DNA of 32,665 bases, taken from positions 1 through 32,665 of the forward strand of contig JAKIZM010000044.1 in assembly GCA_022708025.1 (NCBI GenBank), read 5' to 3'. This document shows, piece by piece, positions 1 through 9,749 of the stretch; position 1 is the first letter of the stretch, and each line of letters starts with the position of its first letter. A program made the position numbers and the translations under genes. Source of the stretch: Bacteroidota bacterium. Lineage in GTDB: Bacteria > Bacteroidota > Ignavibacteria > Ignavibacteriales > Ignavibacteriaceae. Below the pieces are notes generated by a model. That model was not told the origin of the DNA. It made no database searches and worked only from the letters and a program-made list of their open reading frames with translations.

Positions 1-75
1 TCAAAATGTTATATGAACAATCACCTTTAGCTCAATAAAGACAGTCATAAGGAAGAATTTTGAAGAAATAATTAT

Positions 76-585
76 TTGTCCGTTAAATTATCTTTGTTTT
101 TATGTCCTATATCGGATTTGAGATTAAATGTAAAGTTAGGAGAAAGCATACTTGATTATATATTTGCAAAGAGCGGATATAATTCATCTATGGGAATTGC
201 TCAGATAAAAATTAATACTGCAATATGGATTGAAGAACAAACACATAATCCGGGAAGTCGGTTTTATCTTGGCAGTGAAATTCAGAATAAAATATTTATA
301 AGCAGAAACAGAGGAGAAATTATAGATAGACTTGAAGATTCTGAAAAAAATATATTTTATGCATCCTGTTATATAGCAATGATAATGAAGTTGTGGCAGC
401 CAATTCTTGAAATTATAGAATCAGGCAGTAATAAAGCAGGAATAATCGCGACAATTTACTCACTTGGGATTATTGATGAGAATGGAAAAGTAAGAGAACC
501 TCACATAAATGCTCGTATGAATAATTTTGGAAAAACTGCACAGGAATTTTATCATTCATTTTTATTGAGAGATGTTTTTAATTAA
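76..585 (+). CDS. Possible lysozyme-fold (transglycosylase-like) protein, N-terminus uncertain
   Basis: The product has 169 residues. The segment GYNSSMGIAQIK (about residues 34-45) resembles the S-x-G-x-x-Q-I motif of lytic transglycosylase/lysozyme folds, and the helical stretch around residues 90-110 followed by IIATIYSLG fits the later helices of that fold. A catalytic glutamate would be expected about 20 residues before the Gln; E23 is a candidate but is not in a convincing context. The only start is a TTG with no clear Shine-Dalgarno, because an in-frame TGA lies at 61-63. The gene may therefore be an N-terminally truncated remnant or a short intact version. No signal peptide is seen. 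The function is inferred from motif resemblance only. Confidence 0.45.
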   Translation: MSVKLSLFLCPISDLRLNVKLGESILDYIFAKSGYNSSMGIAQIKINTAIWIEEQTHNPGSRFYLGSEIQNKIFISRNRGEIIDRLEDSEKNIFYASCYIAMIMKLWQPILEIIESGSNKAGIIATIYSLGIIDENGKVREPHINARMNNFGKTAQEFYHSFLLRDVFN

Positions 586-738
586 ACTGATTCTGTGCTA
601 ATCTAAATTTACCATAAACAATTGCTCATTATTTTAATCTGTTTAATAAGTGCAATTCTATTCATAGTTTCAGTACGATTAAGCTTAAATATAATTTTTT
701 TATAAAGAGTTATTAATTAAAAATCCTTTAATATTAAA

Positions 739-767
739 AAGCCCGATTTTTTGCATAAATCGGGCTT
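739..767. terminator. Rho-independent terminator hairpin
   Basis: An 11-bp perfect stem (AAGCCCGATTT at 739-749 with AAATCGGGCTT at 757-767) has a 7-nt loop. It is followed by CCTTT on the + strand and by a T-rich run on the minus strand, so it could work in both directions. It lies between the gene ending at 585 and the long gene series that begins at 840. The remainder of 586-839 shows no gene. Confidence 0.75.
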
Positions 768-839
768 CCTTTACATTGCAATCCCTTCGTTTTGAGGTTA
801 TATTTGTAACTTATTTTTTGAGGAGTTTTGTAGCAAAGA

Positions 840-3437
840 ATGATTTTCCACAAAAGTGTATTTTATTATCTGTTTGTATTCGCAATTGTTTTTTCTCATT
901 TAGCTTTTCCACAGGTTATTTTTCGGGATCTTCCAAATTATAAACTTAATTCGTCTGATCAGTTTTTATTTGATATAAGCAGTTCACGAGATATAATTCC
1001 TTTAAACGGAACCTGGAAAGTTTATACCGCTGATGATAAGAAAAAAGAAAAAGTAAATGTGATTATTCCATCTGTGTTTGAAGGAAAAGGTGAGTTTGTT
1101 TTTGAAAAGAGTTTTAATTTAACCAGCAAACAGATAGACAACAATAAAATTTCTCTTAACTTTTTCGGAATAAATTATTCTGCGGATATTTCTGTAAACA
1201 ATGCAATCATTTATCGTCATCCGGGAGGTGAGTTTCCTTTTTCACTTCCGATTCCAAGAGATCTGCTAAGGTCTGATAAAGCAAATGTTATTTCAGTAAA
1301 ACTGTTTTATGAACTGGATGCATTAAACACAATTCCGTTAAAACAAAGATTTTTATTTCCGCAAAATTTGGGCGGTATTATCAGAGATGTATTTCTACAC
1401 TTAACACCAAATGTTAGTATAACTGATTTTAGTTTTAAAAAAGATATTGATATTAAAACCAACAAAGCACTTATTTCCATACAATCTGTAGTTGATAATA
1501 AAGAGTTTCGAAAGATTCCTGATTCACTTGGGGCAAAATCCGATTTTGTGTTGAAGTCGCAGATTCTTTCAAAGGATGGTGCAAGTGTTATAGCTTCGGA
1601 ACAGAATACATTCAGATTAGATCCGAGTAAACGAATTGAAATTAAAAATAATCTTACAATCAGTTCGCCTGTTTTATGGTCGCCGGATAATCCTTACAGC
1701 TATATTATAAGACTGGAATTATATCAGGGCGATCAATTAGTTGATAGAAGTGATAAAAGTATTGCGCTTTACAGTCTTCAGTTATCTGAAAATAATTTTA
1801 TTCTGAATGGAAAAGATTTATATATATACGGTGTTACTTATTCAGCATCTGATTTTCAATACGGGAGCCTTTCTTCTTACGAAAGAATGGAAAGTGATCT
1901 TGCTTTAATTAAACAAGCAGGATTTAACGCGGTAAGATTTTCCCGTGAACTTCCTCATCCATATTATTTAAGATTGTGTGAGAAGCTTGGATTATTAGCA
2001 TTTGTTGAACTTCCGTTGTCAAACTTACCCGAAGGTTTGGCAGCATCACAAAATTTTGTTGAAAGAAGTAAAAATTATTTATCGGGATTACTTTCTGCGT
2101 ATAGCGATTATTCTGCTATTGCAGGAGTTGGTTTCGGTTCAGGTTATCTTTTTAGTTCTGATAAGCATCGTGCATTGCTTTCAAATTTGGCTGAACAGGT
2201 TAAGAAAAGTAAAAACACAATTACTTATGCTTCATTCTTTGACTTTGGTTATCAGGAAATAAGCAATCTTGATATCTACGGAATTGAATTATTGAACAAG
2301 CAGCCAGGTGATGTTCAGTCTGAAGTTGAGAATCTTAAAAATGCAGTTGGTACCGGAAAATTATTTATCGGCGAAGCAACTTATGTTGTTAATATCGGTC
2401 AGACAGACGGTTATGTAAATAAATTTTCTTACGAAGCACAGGCAAAATTTTTTGATGATATGTTCAGCTTTTATGAAGAAAATCAACTTACAGGTTTTTT
2501 TGTTAATACAATGTATGATATAAGAGGAAATTATCGTTCAATAATTTCCGGATATAATAAAGATAATGTTTATAATATTGGTTTAGTCAGCGAAGACAGA
2601 AAACAGGATAGGCTTGCATTTAAGATACTATCTGCAAGGATGAAAAATACTGAAAAGGTAACAATTCCGATCGGCAGCGAAAAAGATGATGCGCCGATGA
2701 TATTTATTGTTACAGGTTTAGTGCTTGCATTATTAATGGGTGTGCTTGTTAATTCAGGAAGAAAATTCAGGGATGATGCTTCCCGCGCACTTCTTCGTCC
2801 GTATAATTTTTTTGCAGATGTCCGCGATCAAAGAATAATTTCTGCATATCATTCTTTGTTTTTAGGAGCTATAATATCACTGGTGATATCCTTAATCCTT
2901 GCAAACTTATTTTATTATATAAGAAACAATGTTCTGTTTGAAAGAATTATACTTTCTTTCGGAAGTCAGAATTTAATAGCAGGAATAAGCTATCTTGCCT
3001 GGAATCCGGTTAATGCACTGATCTGGTTATTCGTTATTTCTATCAGTATGATGTTCTTACTGACGATTGTAATTACAGCATGCTCCTTTTTCGTCAGGAC
3101 AAAAGTTTATCTCTCAAGTGTTTTCTTTACTATTGTATGGTCGCTGCTTCCGGTGGTGCTTTTAATTCCGCTTGGTATTGTGCTTTACCGATTGCTCAAT
3201 ACTGGTGCAGGAAATATTTATATCTACATATTTTTGATTTTATTTTCATTATGGATGCTTTACCGTTTGTTGAAAGGCATTTCAGTTATATTTGATGTTA
3301 ATGCCGGCAGTATCTACTTTTATGGATTGCTTACAATTGCGTTAATTAAATTAATTATATTCATTTATTTTGAAGTTAATAACTCAGTGTTTCAGTATTT
3401 AAAATTGGCTTTAAAACAGTTTAATATATTCGGATAA
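840..3437 (+). CDS. GH2-like (beta-galactosidase fold) protein fused to a C-terminal six-helix membrane domain
   Basis: The 865-residue product starts with a signal peptide or anchor (residues 1-25). The sugar-binding jelly-roll of glycoside hydrolase family 2 follows, with GGIIRDVFLHLTP near residue 180, then an Ig-like domain and a TIM-barrel-like part (NFILNGKDLYIYGV near 320; DLALIKQAGFNAVRF near 355). Where GH2 enzymes have W-x-x-G-N-E (acid/base Glu), this protein reads AGVGFGSGYL near 427-436, so the acid/base appears lost. A Glu in LFIGEATY near 511 could be the nucleophile. After about residue 620 there are six hydrophobic helices (roughly 621-643, 674-698, 726-752, 761-788, 793-815, 823-845). 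The likely role is carbohydrate binding or a degenerate hydrolase held in the membrane. GAGGAG at 820-825 supports the ATG start. smc follows 5 bp downstream. Confidence 0.8.
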   Translation: MIFHKSVFYYLFVFAIVFSHLAFPQVIFRDLPNYKLNSSDQFLFDISSSRDIIPLNGTWKVYTADDKKKEKVNVIIPSVFEGKGEFVFEKSFNLTSKQIDNNKISLNFFGINYSADISVNNAIIYRHPGGEFPFSLPIPRDLLRSDKANVISVKLFYELDALNTIPLKQRFLFPQNLGGIIRDVFLHLTPNVSITDFSFKKDIDIKTNKALISIQSVVDNKEFRKIPDSLGAKSDFVLKSQILSKDGASVIASEQNTFRLDPSKRIEIKNNLTISSPVLWSPDNPYSYIIRLELYQGDQLVDRSDKSIALYSLQLSENNFILNGKDLYIYGVTYSASDFQYGSLSSYERMESDLALIKQAGFNAVRFSRELPHPYYLRLCEKLGLLAFVELPLSNLPEGLAASQNFVERSKNYLSGLLSAYSDYSAIAGVGFGSGYLFSSDKHRALLSNLAEQVKKSKNTITYASFFDFGYQEISNLDIYGIELLNKQPGDVQSEVENLKNAVGTGKLFIGEATYVVNIGQTDGYVNKFSYEAQAKFFDDMFSFYEENQLTGFFVNTMYDIRGNYRSIISGYNKDNVYNIGLVSEDRKQDRLAFKILSARMKNTEKVTIPIGSEKDDAPMIFIVTGLVLALLMGVLVNSGRKFRDDASRALLRPYNFFADVRDQRIISAYHSLFLGAIISLVISLILANLFYYIRNNVLFERIILSFGSQNLIAGISYLAWNPVNALIWLFVISISMMFLLTIVITACSFFVRTKVYLSSVFFTIVWSLLPVVLLIPLGIVLYRLLNTGAGNIYIYIFLILFSLWMLYRLLKGISVIFDVNAGSIYFYGLLTIALIKLIIFIYFEVNNSVFQYLKLALKQFNIFG

Positions 3438-3442
3438 GATTA

Positions 3443-6400
3443 TTGTATTTATCAAAGCTTGAAATATTCGGGTTCAAATCTTTTGCACAAAAAACTCAGA
3501 TAAATTTTAACCATGGAGTAACTTCAATCGTTGGTCCGAATGGCTGTGGAAAAACCAATGTTGTTGATGCATTAAGATGGTGCCTTGGTGAACAAAAGAG
3601 TTCAACGCTGAGAAGCGATAAAATGGAAAATGTTATTTTCAACGGCACTGCTAACCGCAAGCCAATGGGAATGGCAGAAGTATCATTAACTATTGAAAAT
3701 ACAAAAGGCATTCTTCCAACTGAATATACCGATGTTACTATTACCAGAAGAATTTTCAGGTCAGGTGAAAGCGAATATCTTTTAAATAAAAACATCTGTC
3801 GTTTAAAGGATATTACAAATCTTTTTATGGATACCGGAATTGGCGCTAATGCATATTCTGTTATAGAATTGAAAATGGTTGAAACAATCCTGAGTAACAA
3901 AGCAGAAGAGCGGCGCACAATGTTCGAAGAAGCTGCCGGAGTTAATAAATACAAATTAAGAAGAAGATTAGCTTTACGAAAACTTGATGATGTTAAAGCT
4001 GATTTAACCCGTGTTAATGATATTGTATCTGAAGTTGAAAGAAAGGTTTCATCACTTGAAAGACAGGCGAAACGTGCTGATAGACATAATGTTTTAACAT
4101 CTCAGTTAAGAGAATCGGAAATTGATCTTTCTGAAAGAGAACTTGCCTTATTTACTCTGAGGATTAATGAATCGAGAGTTTTGAAAGATGAGAATTTTAA
4201 AAAGAAAATTCAGTTTGAATCTGAGATATCAAAATTTGAAGATGAAATAAAAGATGCCAGTCAAAGACTCATTTCAATCGAGAGCGAGCTTAAAGAAAAA
4301 AGAAATGAAATAACACTTCAGACAGAAAAAATATTTAATGTTCAAAACTCTATCTCATTAAATAATGAACGGAAGAATTCTTTAGCTAAAAACAAAGAAC
4401 GGTTTTTATCTGAGCTTGAGGAATTAAATATTCAGTTAGAAAGTGCTAAAACAATAATTGAAAAAGGAAGTTCTACAATTGCAGATATTGCTGAACAGAT
4501 TATTCAGAATGAACAGGAAAAGAAAACACTCGATCATAATGTTGAGGTGCAGTTAGGATTTTTAGAACAGAAGAAAAATTTACTCAAAGAACAATCTGAT
4601 CTGCTGCTTGAAAAGTTTAAAGAAATTACCGGAAGAGAAAACGAGCTTCGTAATACAATTGCTATACTTGAATCTAAACAGGTTAATATTAGAAAGCTGA
4701 ATGATAAAATTCAGGCGTTAACAAATACTATTGCCAAAACAGTTGGGTTTGTAGAAGAATTAGGTAATGAAAAAGATGATATCCAGGAAAAGATTTCTAA
4801 TGCTGAAAAAGAATATTTAAAACAGCAGCAGGAAAAAGAAAATATTGAACAGCAGATTTCTAAACTGAAAGAACACGAACTTGAAAAACGAACTCTTATA
4901 AAGTCAATTAAAGATAAAATCGTTTTCATTCAGAATCTTATTGATAATCTTGAAGGTGTATCAAAAGGGGCTAAAGCTTTGCTTGATAACAGAAGCTGGT
5001 CAAAGAACGGAAGCTCTATACTTGCCGATATTGGTGATTCAGATGAAAGACACCGTTTTGCAGTTGAAGCTGCACTAAAAAATAATCTGAATAATGTGCT
5101 TGTGGAATCTTTGGATGAATTAAAAAGAGGAATTGAATATCTAAATAACAATAATATCGGTAAAGCTTCATTTTATTATCCCCATTTTGAAGAGCTTAAC
5201 GGCAAAGGTTTTCTTAATAAGATTCAGCAGTTTTCTGATAACCGGAAAGCAAAAAAGCTTGAACGTGAATCAGGATTTGTTGTCTGGGCAAGCGATTCAG
5301 TTAAGGCAAATGAAAAATGGATGCAGTTTTTCAAAAAGATACTTAAGAATATTTGTATTGTCAGAAATCTTGAAACAGCTTTTGCTTTATTTCCAAGATA
5401 CTCATCGTTTAGTTTTGCAACATTAAATGGAGATTTCGTATCAAGAGACGGAGTGGTTGAAGCAGGTTCTGCGCCAAGACCGGATGATTCTTTGTTTGGA
5501 AGAAAACAGTTTCTGGAAAGCCTGTTGGTTGAATTTCCTAAACGTGAATCTGAGTTAACTTCAATTCAGAATATGATATCAGAAAAAGAAAATCTGCTTA
5601 ATACAATTGATCTGAAAGTATTATCTGAGCAGGGAAGACTTCTTGTTAATGATCTTTCCAATGTTGAAAAACAACTTGCACAATTTGAATTTGAAAAGAA
5701 AAAAGCTGAAGATGAAATAGAAAAAATCCAAAGTGAAATTAAAGAACACGCTGCTGAATCCAATCTTTTAGATAACAAAAAAATAAAACTTGAATCTTTG
5801 TTAAATACAGAAATTGCTTTGCGTGATTCCGAAGAAAGAAAGAGACAAACACTTGAAGATGAATACAGGGATTTTGAAAAAGATTATAATCAGATATTGA
5901 ACCGGAGAAACGAGCTTAATATAAATATAGAAAGATTAGTCGGAGAAAAACGAAATACCGAAAATGCAATTAAGCGTGCTGATGAATCAATCTTATCAAT
6001 TACAAATTCAATAGCTAAAAGAAAAGATGATATTGAATTTGCTTCAGCCGAGACTGCAAAGATAGAAACAAGCTTGGAAACTTTGCTGAATAAACTGACG
6101 GAACTTGATTCAGTTAAAACAACTCTTAATAATCAATTGGGTGAAATTGAATCAAGATATCAGACTTTAAGAGGCGAAGTGAACAATAAAGAATCATCCT
6201 TGCGTGTTTTACGCAAAGAGCGTGAAGCAGTTTCCGAAACTATCCATAATATGGATATGACTATCAGGGAACTTGATATTAAAAGCGTTAATCTGATTGA
6301 TCATATTAAAGAAAATTATTCTTTAACTCTTGAGAAAAAAGATTTCGATGATCTGTTAACCTTCGATTTTAAACAAAGATCTGAAGAGGTATCGGAATTA

Positions 6401-7039
6401 AAAACTAAAATAAAAAATCTTGGTCCGATTAATCTCGTTGCTCATTCTGAATATGAGGAAGAAAGAGAAAGACTTGAATTCCTTCATAAGCAGAGAGATG
6501 ATTTAGTAGAATCTGAAAAAGATGTAATAAAAACAATTGAGGAAATCAATAACACGGCTCAAGCACAATTTTCTGAAACATTTGAAAAGATCAGAGGTAA
6601 TTTTATCAAAATTTTCAGAACACTGTTTGATCCCGGTGATGAAGCAGATTTAAGGATTGAAGAAAGTGCCGATCCGCTTGAAGCAAAAATAGAGATAATA
6701 GCAAAACCAAAAGGTAAAAGACCAACATCGATTGAACTTTTATCTGGCGGAGAAAAAACATTAACTGCAATTGCTTTGTTATTTGCAATCTATCTTGTAA
6801 AGCCAAGTCCGTTTTGTATTCTTGATGAAATTGATGCACCGCTTGATGATGCAAACATAGATCGCTTTACAAGAATATTAAATGAGTTTAGTGCAAACAC
6901 ACAATTTATTGTGGTTACACATAATAAAAGAACAATGGAAGCAGCAAGTGCATTGTATGGTGTTACTATGCAGGAAGAAGGTGTTTCAAAATTAGTAAGT
7001 GTAAAATTTAATGAAGATCTGGATTTTGTTAATAATTAA
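3443..7039 (+). CDS. smc: Chromosome segregation/condensin ATPase SMC
   Basis: This is a full-length SMC protein of 1198 residues. SMC forms the ATP-driven arm of the bacterial condensin that organises and segregates the chromosome, normally with ScpA and ScpB (not in this window). The N-terminal Walker A GPNGCGKTN is at residues 31-39. Long coiled coils rich in Glu, Lys and Leu flank a globular hinge at about 500-680. The C-terminal half of the ATPase has the ABC signature LSGGEKTL near 1098 and Walker B FCILDEIDAPLDD near 1123. The start is TTG, which gives the canonical MYLSKLEIFGFKSF N-terminus. The upstream stop is 5 bp away, so translation is probably coupled to the GH2-like membrane gene. 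Confidence 0.97.
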   Translation: MYLSKLEIFGFKSFAQKTQINFNHGVTSIVGPNGCGKTNVVDALRWCLGEQKSSTLRSDKMENVIFNGTANRKPMGMAEVSLTIENTKGILPTEYTDVTITRRIFRSGESEYLLNKNICRLKDITNLFMDTGIGANAYSVIELKMVETILSNKAEERRTMFEEAAGVNKYKLRRRLALRKLDDVKADLTRVNDIVSEVERKVSSLERQAKRADRHNVLTSQLRESEIDLSERELALFTLRINESRVLKDENFKKKIQFESEISKFEDEIKDASQRLISIESELKEKRNEITLQTEKIFNVQNSISLNNERKNSLAKNKERFLSELEELNIQLESAKTIIEKGSSTIADIAEQIIQNEQEKKTLDHNVEVQLGFLEQKKNLLKEQSDLLLEKFKEITGRENELRNTIAILESKQVNIRKLNDKIQALTNTIAKTVGFVEELGNEKDDIQEKISNAEKEYLKQQQEKENIEQQISKLKEHELEKRTLIKSIKDKIVFIQNLIDNLEGVSKGAKALLDNRSWSKNGSSILADIGDSDERHRFAVEAALKNNLNNVLVESLDELKRGIEYLNNNNIGKASFYYPHFEELNGKGFLNKIQQFSDNRKAKKLERESGFVVWASDSVKANEKWMQFFKKILKNICIVRNLETAFALFPRYSSFSFATLNGDFVSRDGVVEAGSAPRPDDSLFGRKQFLESLLVEFPKRESELTSIQNMISEKENLLNTIDLKVLSEQGRLLVNDLSNVEKQLAQFEFEKKKAEDEIEKIQSEIKEHAAESNLLDNKKIKLESLLNTEIALRDSEERKRQTLEDEYRDFEKDYNQILNRRNELNINIERLVGEKRNTENAIKRADESILSITNSIAKRKDDIEFASAETAKIETSLETLLNKLTELDSVKTTLNNQLGEIESRYQTLRGEVNNKESSLRVLRKEREAVSETIHNMDMTIRELDIKSVNLIDHIKENYSLTLEKKDFDDLLTFDFKQRSEEVSELKTKIKNLGPINLVAHSEYEEERERLEFLHKQRDDLVESEKDVIKTIEEINNTAQAQFSETFEKIRGNFIKIFRTLFDPGDEADLRIEESADPLEAKIEIIAKPKGKRPTSIELLSGGEKTLTAIALLFAIYLVKPSPFCILDEIDAPLDDANIDRFTRILNEFSANTQFIVVTHNKRTMEAASALYGVTMQEEGVSKLVSVKFNEDLDFVNN

Positions 7040-7056
7040 TTTGTATTGAATATATA

Positions 7057-9024
7057 TTGAAGAAAAACACTTTACATATCTTCTTTTACATTTTGGTATT
7101 AGCTGTAATAATATTTTTTCCAAATAATATTTGTGCTCAATGGGTTAATGATCCGTCAGCTAATACTAAACTTGTTATTGATCCTGTTGATCCTGTAAAC
7201 ATTACTGCTTACAGTGATTTAGAAGGCGGCGGATATGTTTTCTGGGAAGATAAAAAAGGAATTCAAAGCAAAGATATTTATTACATAAGATTTGATAAAC
7301 AAGGTGAAGTTCGTTTCAGAGGCGATGGTAAAGCAATTTCTACAAGAACTGGTGTAAAAGAAAATCCGGTTGCAGTTGTCGGACCATTTGGTAACGCTTT
7401 GGTTTTATGGAGCGGTAAAGAAAAAAACAATTCGGAATTATTTATTCAGAAATTAAGCAAAACCGGTTTAAGACTCTGGAAAAATGAAGGCATTCAATTA
7501 ACAGAAACCAGATCAGAAAAATCTGGTTATTCTCTTTGTGTTGATAAAAAAGGAATTATTCACGTTAGTTACGTTATTAAAACAAATACTTCTCCGGCAA
7601 AATATACTGTTAAGTATCAATCCTTGGATGTGAACGGAAAATTTTTGAGTGACTCTCTTAAAGGGGATTTATACAGTTCCGGAAACAGAATAACCGATAC
7701 AGAAATAATTCCGGATAATAAAGGCGGTAAATATATTTTCTGGCTTGAAACTCAAAAAAATAAGATGCTGCTTCGCACTCAGTATATTGATTCAACAGGT
7801 TCAAGAAAATGGGGAGTAAAACCATTGAATATTTCCAAGGAAAATAACAGTGTGATTAATTATACTGTTGGAAAACTTGGTAATGGTATTTACACTGCGT
7901 TTACTTATCAGGGAACGAATAAAATTATATATCAGAATTTAATTTCTGCAAACGGAGCATTACTCTGGGGAAATGATGGAATATTGTTAACCTATAAAGC
8001 AGGCAGTCAGACGAATCCTCAATTTGCATTTATTGATTCAACGGTAGTTGTAAGCTGGACAAATGAATTTGAAAAATCTAAAGATGTTTTTATTCAGAGA
8101 TTTGATTTAAGCGGAAAAAGACTTTGGGGAAATAACGGAAAACGTATAATTGATATTAAAGGAAATCAGTTCGGGCAAAGAATTGTCCATAATCAAAAGG
8201 GAAGTATAATTTTAGCCTGGATTGATAAAAAACCAAATTCAGCAGCAACAAATCTTTTTATTCAGAAAGTAAGTACCGAAGGTAAATTGCTGTGGGATTC
8301 TCTGGGTGTAACAATCTCATCATCTAAAGAAATAGAAAAAAGTTATTTAAATCTTATTTCAGATGGTGAAGGCGGGGCAATTGCTGTTTTCAAGGGAACG
8401 CTGAACAGGAAAAATGAAATTTACGGACAAAGAATTTTCAGCACCGGAACTTATGCATCACAAATGCTTGGGTTTAATACTGAAGTTATTGATGATTCAG
8501 TTAAACTTTGCTGGTATGCTGCAAATGAAAACAATGATGTTGAGTATGATATTTACAGATCAAACACTGAAGATGCTGCTGAAGATCAATGGGAATTTAT
8601 AGCTTTATTAAAGAAGATAAATCAGTCTGCTAATAACTATTATGAGTTTTATGATACACCGGATGTAAGCGGAATATTTTATTACAAGGTTGCACAAAAG
8701 ATTAATAATACCAATCCGCGTTATTCTAATATTGAATGTGTTAATTATTTCAGGGATTCGGAGACAATAATTCTTGGACAAAATTCTCCCAATCCATTCT
8801 CGGATAGCACAATAATAAATTTTTATTTACCCAAAAGTGAAGAAGTAACTTTTGAATTTTTTAACAGCAACATTGAAACGATTAAAAAAGTTGAAGATGT
8901 TGAGTGCCGGACCGGTAAAAATGAAATAACTTTTAAAGCAGAAGATCTGCCTGCCGGGATTTATTTCTACAAACTTAAAGCAGGAAGATTTGTTGATGTA
9001 AAAAAAATGATCATTACTGATTAA
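7057..9024 (+). CDS. Secreted repeat protein with T9SS C-terminal sorting domain
   Basis: The product has 655 residues and a clear signal peptide (residues 1-28, ending ICAQW). The body contains at least four imperfect repeats of about 50-60 residues of the form W...(D/E)(I/L)(Y/F)IQ(K/R)...G..LW...G, for example FIQKLSKTGLRLWKNEG and FIQRFDLSGKRLWGNNG, which suggests a beta-propeller. A fibronectin-like stretch precedes the last 80 residues. These contain ILGQNSPNPFSDSTIINFYL and end in AGIYFYKLKAGRFVDVKKMI, the type IX secretion tail. It is probably exported to the cell surface or medium; the ligand or substrate is unknown. The start is TTG, 17 bp after smc, and the stop overlaps the next start by one base. 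Confidence 0.85.
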   Translation: MKKNTLHIFFYILVLAVIIFFPNNICAQWVNDPSANTKLVIDPVDPVNITAYSDLEGGGYVFWEDKKGIQSKDIYYIRFDKQGEVRFRGDGKAISTRTGVKENPVAVVGPFGNALVLWSGKEKNNSELFIQKLSKTGLRLWKNEGIQLTETRSEKSGYSLCVDKKGIIHVSYVIKTNTSPAKYTVKYQSLDVNGKFLSDSLKGDLYSSGNRITDTEIIPDNKGGKYIFWLETQKNKMLLRTQYIDSTGSRKWGVKPLNISKENNSVINYTVGKLGNGIYTAFTYQGTNKIIYQNLISANGALLWGNDGILLTYKAGSQTNPQFAFIDSTVVVSWTNEFEKSKDVFIQRFDLSGKRLWGNNGKRIIDIKGNQFGQRIVHNQKGSIILAWIDKKPNSAATNLFIQKVSTEGKLLWDSLGVTISSSKEIEKSYLNLISDGEGGAIAVFKGTLNRKNEIYGQRIFSTGTYASQMLGFNTEVIDDSVKLCWYAANENNDVEYDIYRSNTEDAAEDQWEFIALLKKINQSANNYYEFYDTPDVSGIFYYKVAQKINNTNPRYSNIECVNYFRDSETIILGQNSPNPFSDSTIINFYLPKSEEVTFEFFNSNIETIKKVEDVECRTGKNEITFKAEDLPAGIYFYKLKAGRFVDVKKMIITD

Positions 9025-9746
9025 TGAAAAAGCGTGAGATAAAAATATTCGTTGATTTCGATGGCACCATTACACTGCAGGATATTGGTGAAGCAATATT
9101 TAATAAGTTTGGAGATGCTCAAAGGGTTGATAAAATAATAACTAATTTGTTAGAGGATAGAATTTCTTCAAAACAATGCTGGGATGAATTGTGTGATTGT
9201 GCAGGTGCTGTTAATCCGGATGAACTTGTTGATTTTGTAAACACGATGGAGATAGATCAATCATTTATTTCGTTTAACGAATTTTGCAGTGAAAATAATC
9301 TTGAGATAATTGTGTTAAGTGATGGTTTTGATTTTTATATAGATAAAATGTTTGTGAAGTACAAACTGGAAGGATTGAAATATTATTCTAATAATCTGAA
9401 GGTAGAGGTGAACGGTCGTTTATCAGCAGGATATCCGCATTATGATGCTGATTCGCCAACAAGTGCAAACTGTAAAAGAAATCATATAATAAACCACAGC
9501 AGCGACGAAGATTATACAGTTTATATCGGTGATGGAAATTCAGATAAAGAAGCTGCACAGTATTGTGATTTTATTTTTGCCAAAAAAGATCTTGCACGGT
9601 TTTGCTCAATGGAAAGGATAAGCTTTTATCCGTTTAATGATTTTAATGATGTTCAGAATAAACTTGTTGAGTTAATGAATAAGAAGAATTTAAGAAAAAG
9701 ACATCAGGCTCAATTAAAAAGAAGGTCAGCTTATTTAGCGGAATAA
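9024..9746 (+). CDS. HAD-family phosphatase, MtnX/phosphoserine-phosphatase-like
   Basis: The product has 240 residues. Motif I is FVDFDGTIT with the nucleophile D11 and acid D13. Motif II is near VLSDGF (around residue 98) and motif IV is YIGDGNSDKEAA near 167-178. This arrangement matches the MtnX-like/SerB-like branch of the haloacid dehalogenase superfamily, which hydrolyses small phosphomonoesters. MtnX acts in methionine salvage, but no other salvage gene lies nearby, so the substrate is not assigned. The ATG shares one base with the stop of the T9SS gene upstream (TAATG), and the next gene follows after 3 bp. The C-terminus is basic (RKRHQAQLKRR). Confidence 0.85.
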   Translation: MKKREIKIFVDFDGTITLQDIGEAIFNKFGDAQRVDKIITNLLEDRISSKQCWDELCDCAGAVNPDELVDFVNTMEIDQSFISFNEFCSENNLEIIVLSDGFDFYIDKMFVKYKLEGLKYYSNNLKVEVNGRLSAGYPHYDADSPTSANCKRNHIINHSSDEDYTVYIGDGNSDKEAAQYCDFIFAKKDLARFCSMERISFYPFNDFNDVQNKLVELMNKKNLRKRHQAQLKRRSAYLAE

Positions 9747-9749
9747 AAT

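Noticed and set aside
3496..3954. Long minus-strand frame opposite the start of smc
   Set aside because: It is a shadow of strongly conserved SMC coding sequence, and its translation has no recognisable motifs.
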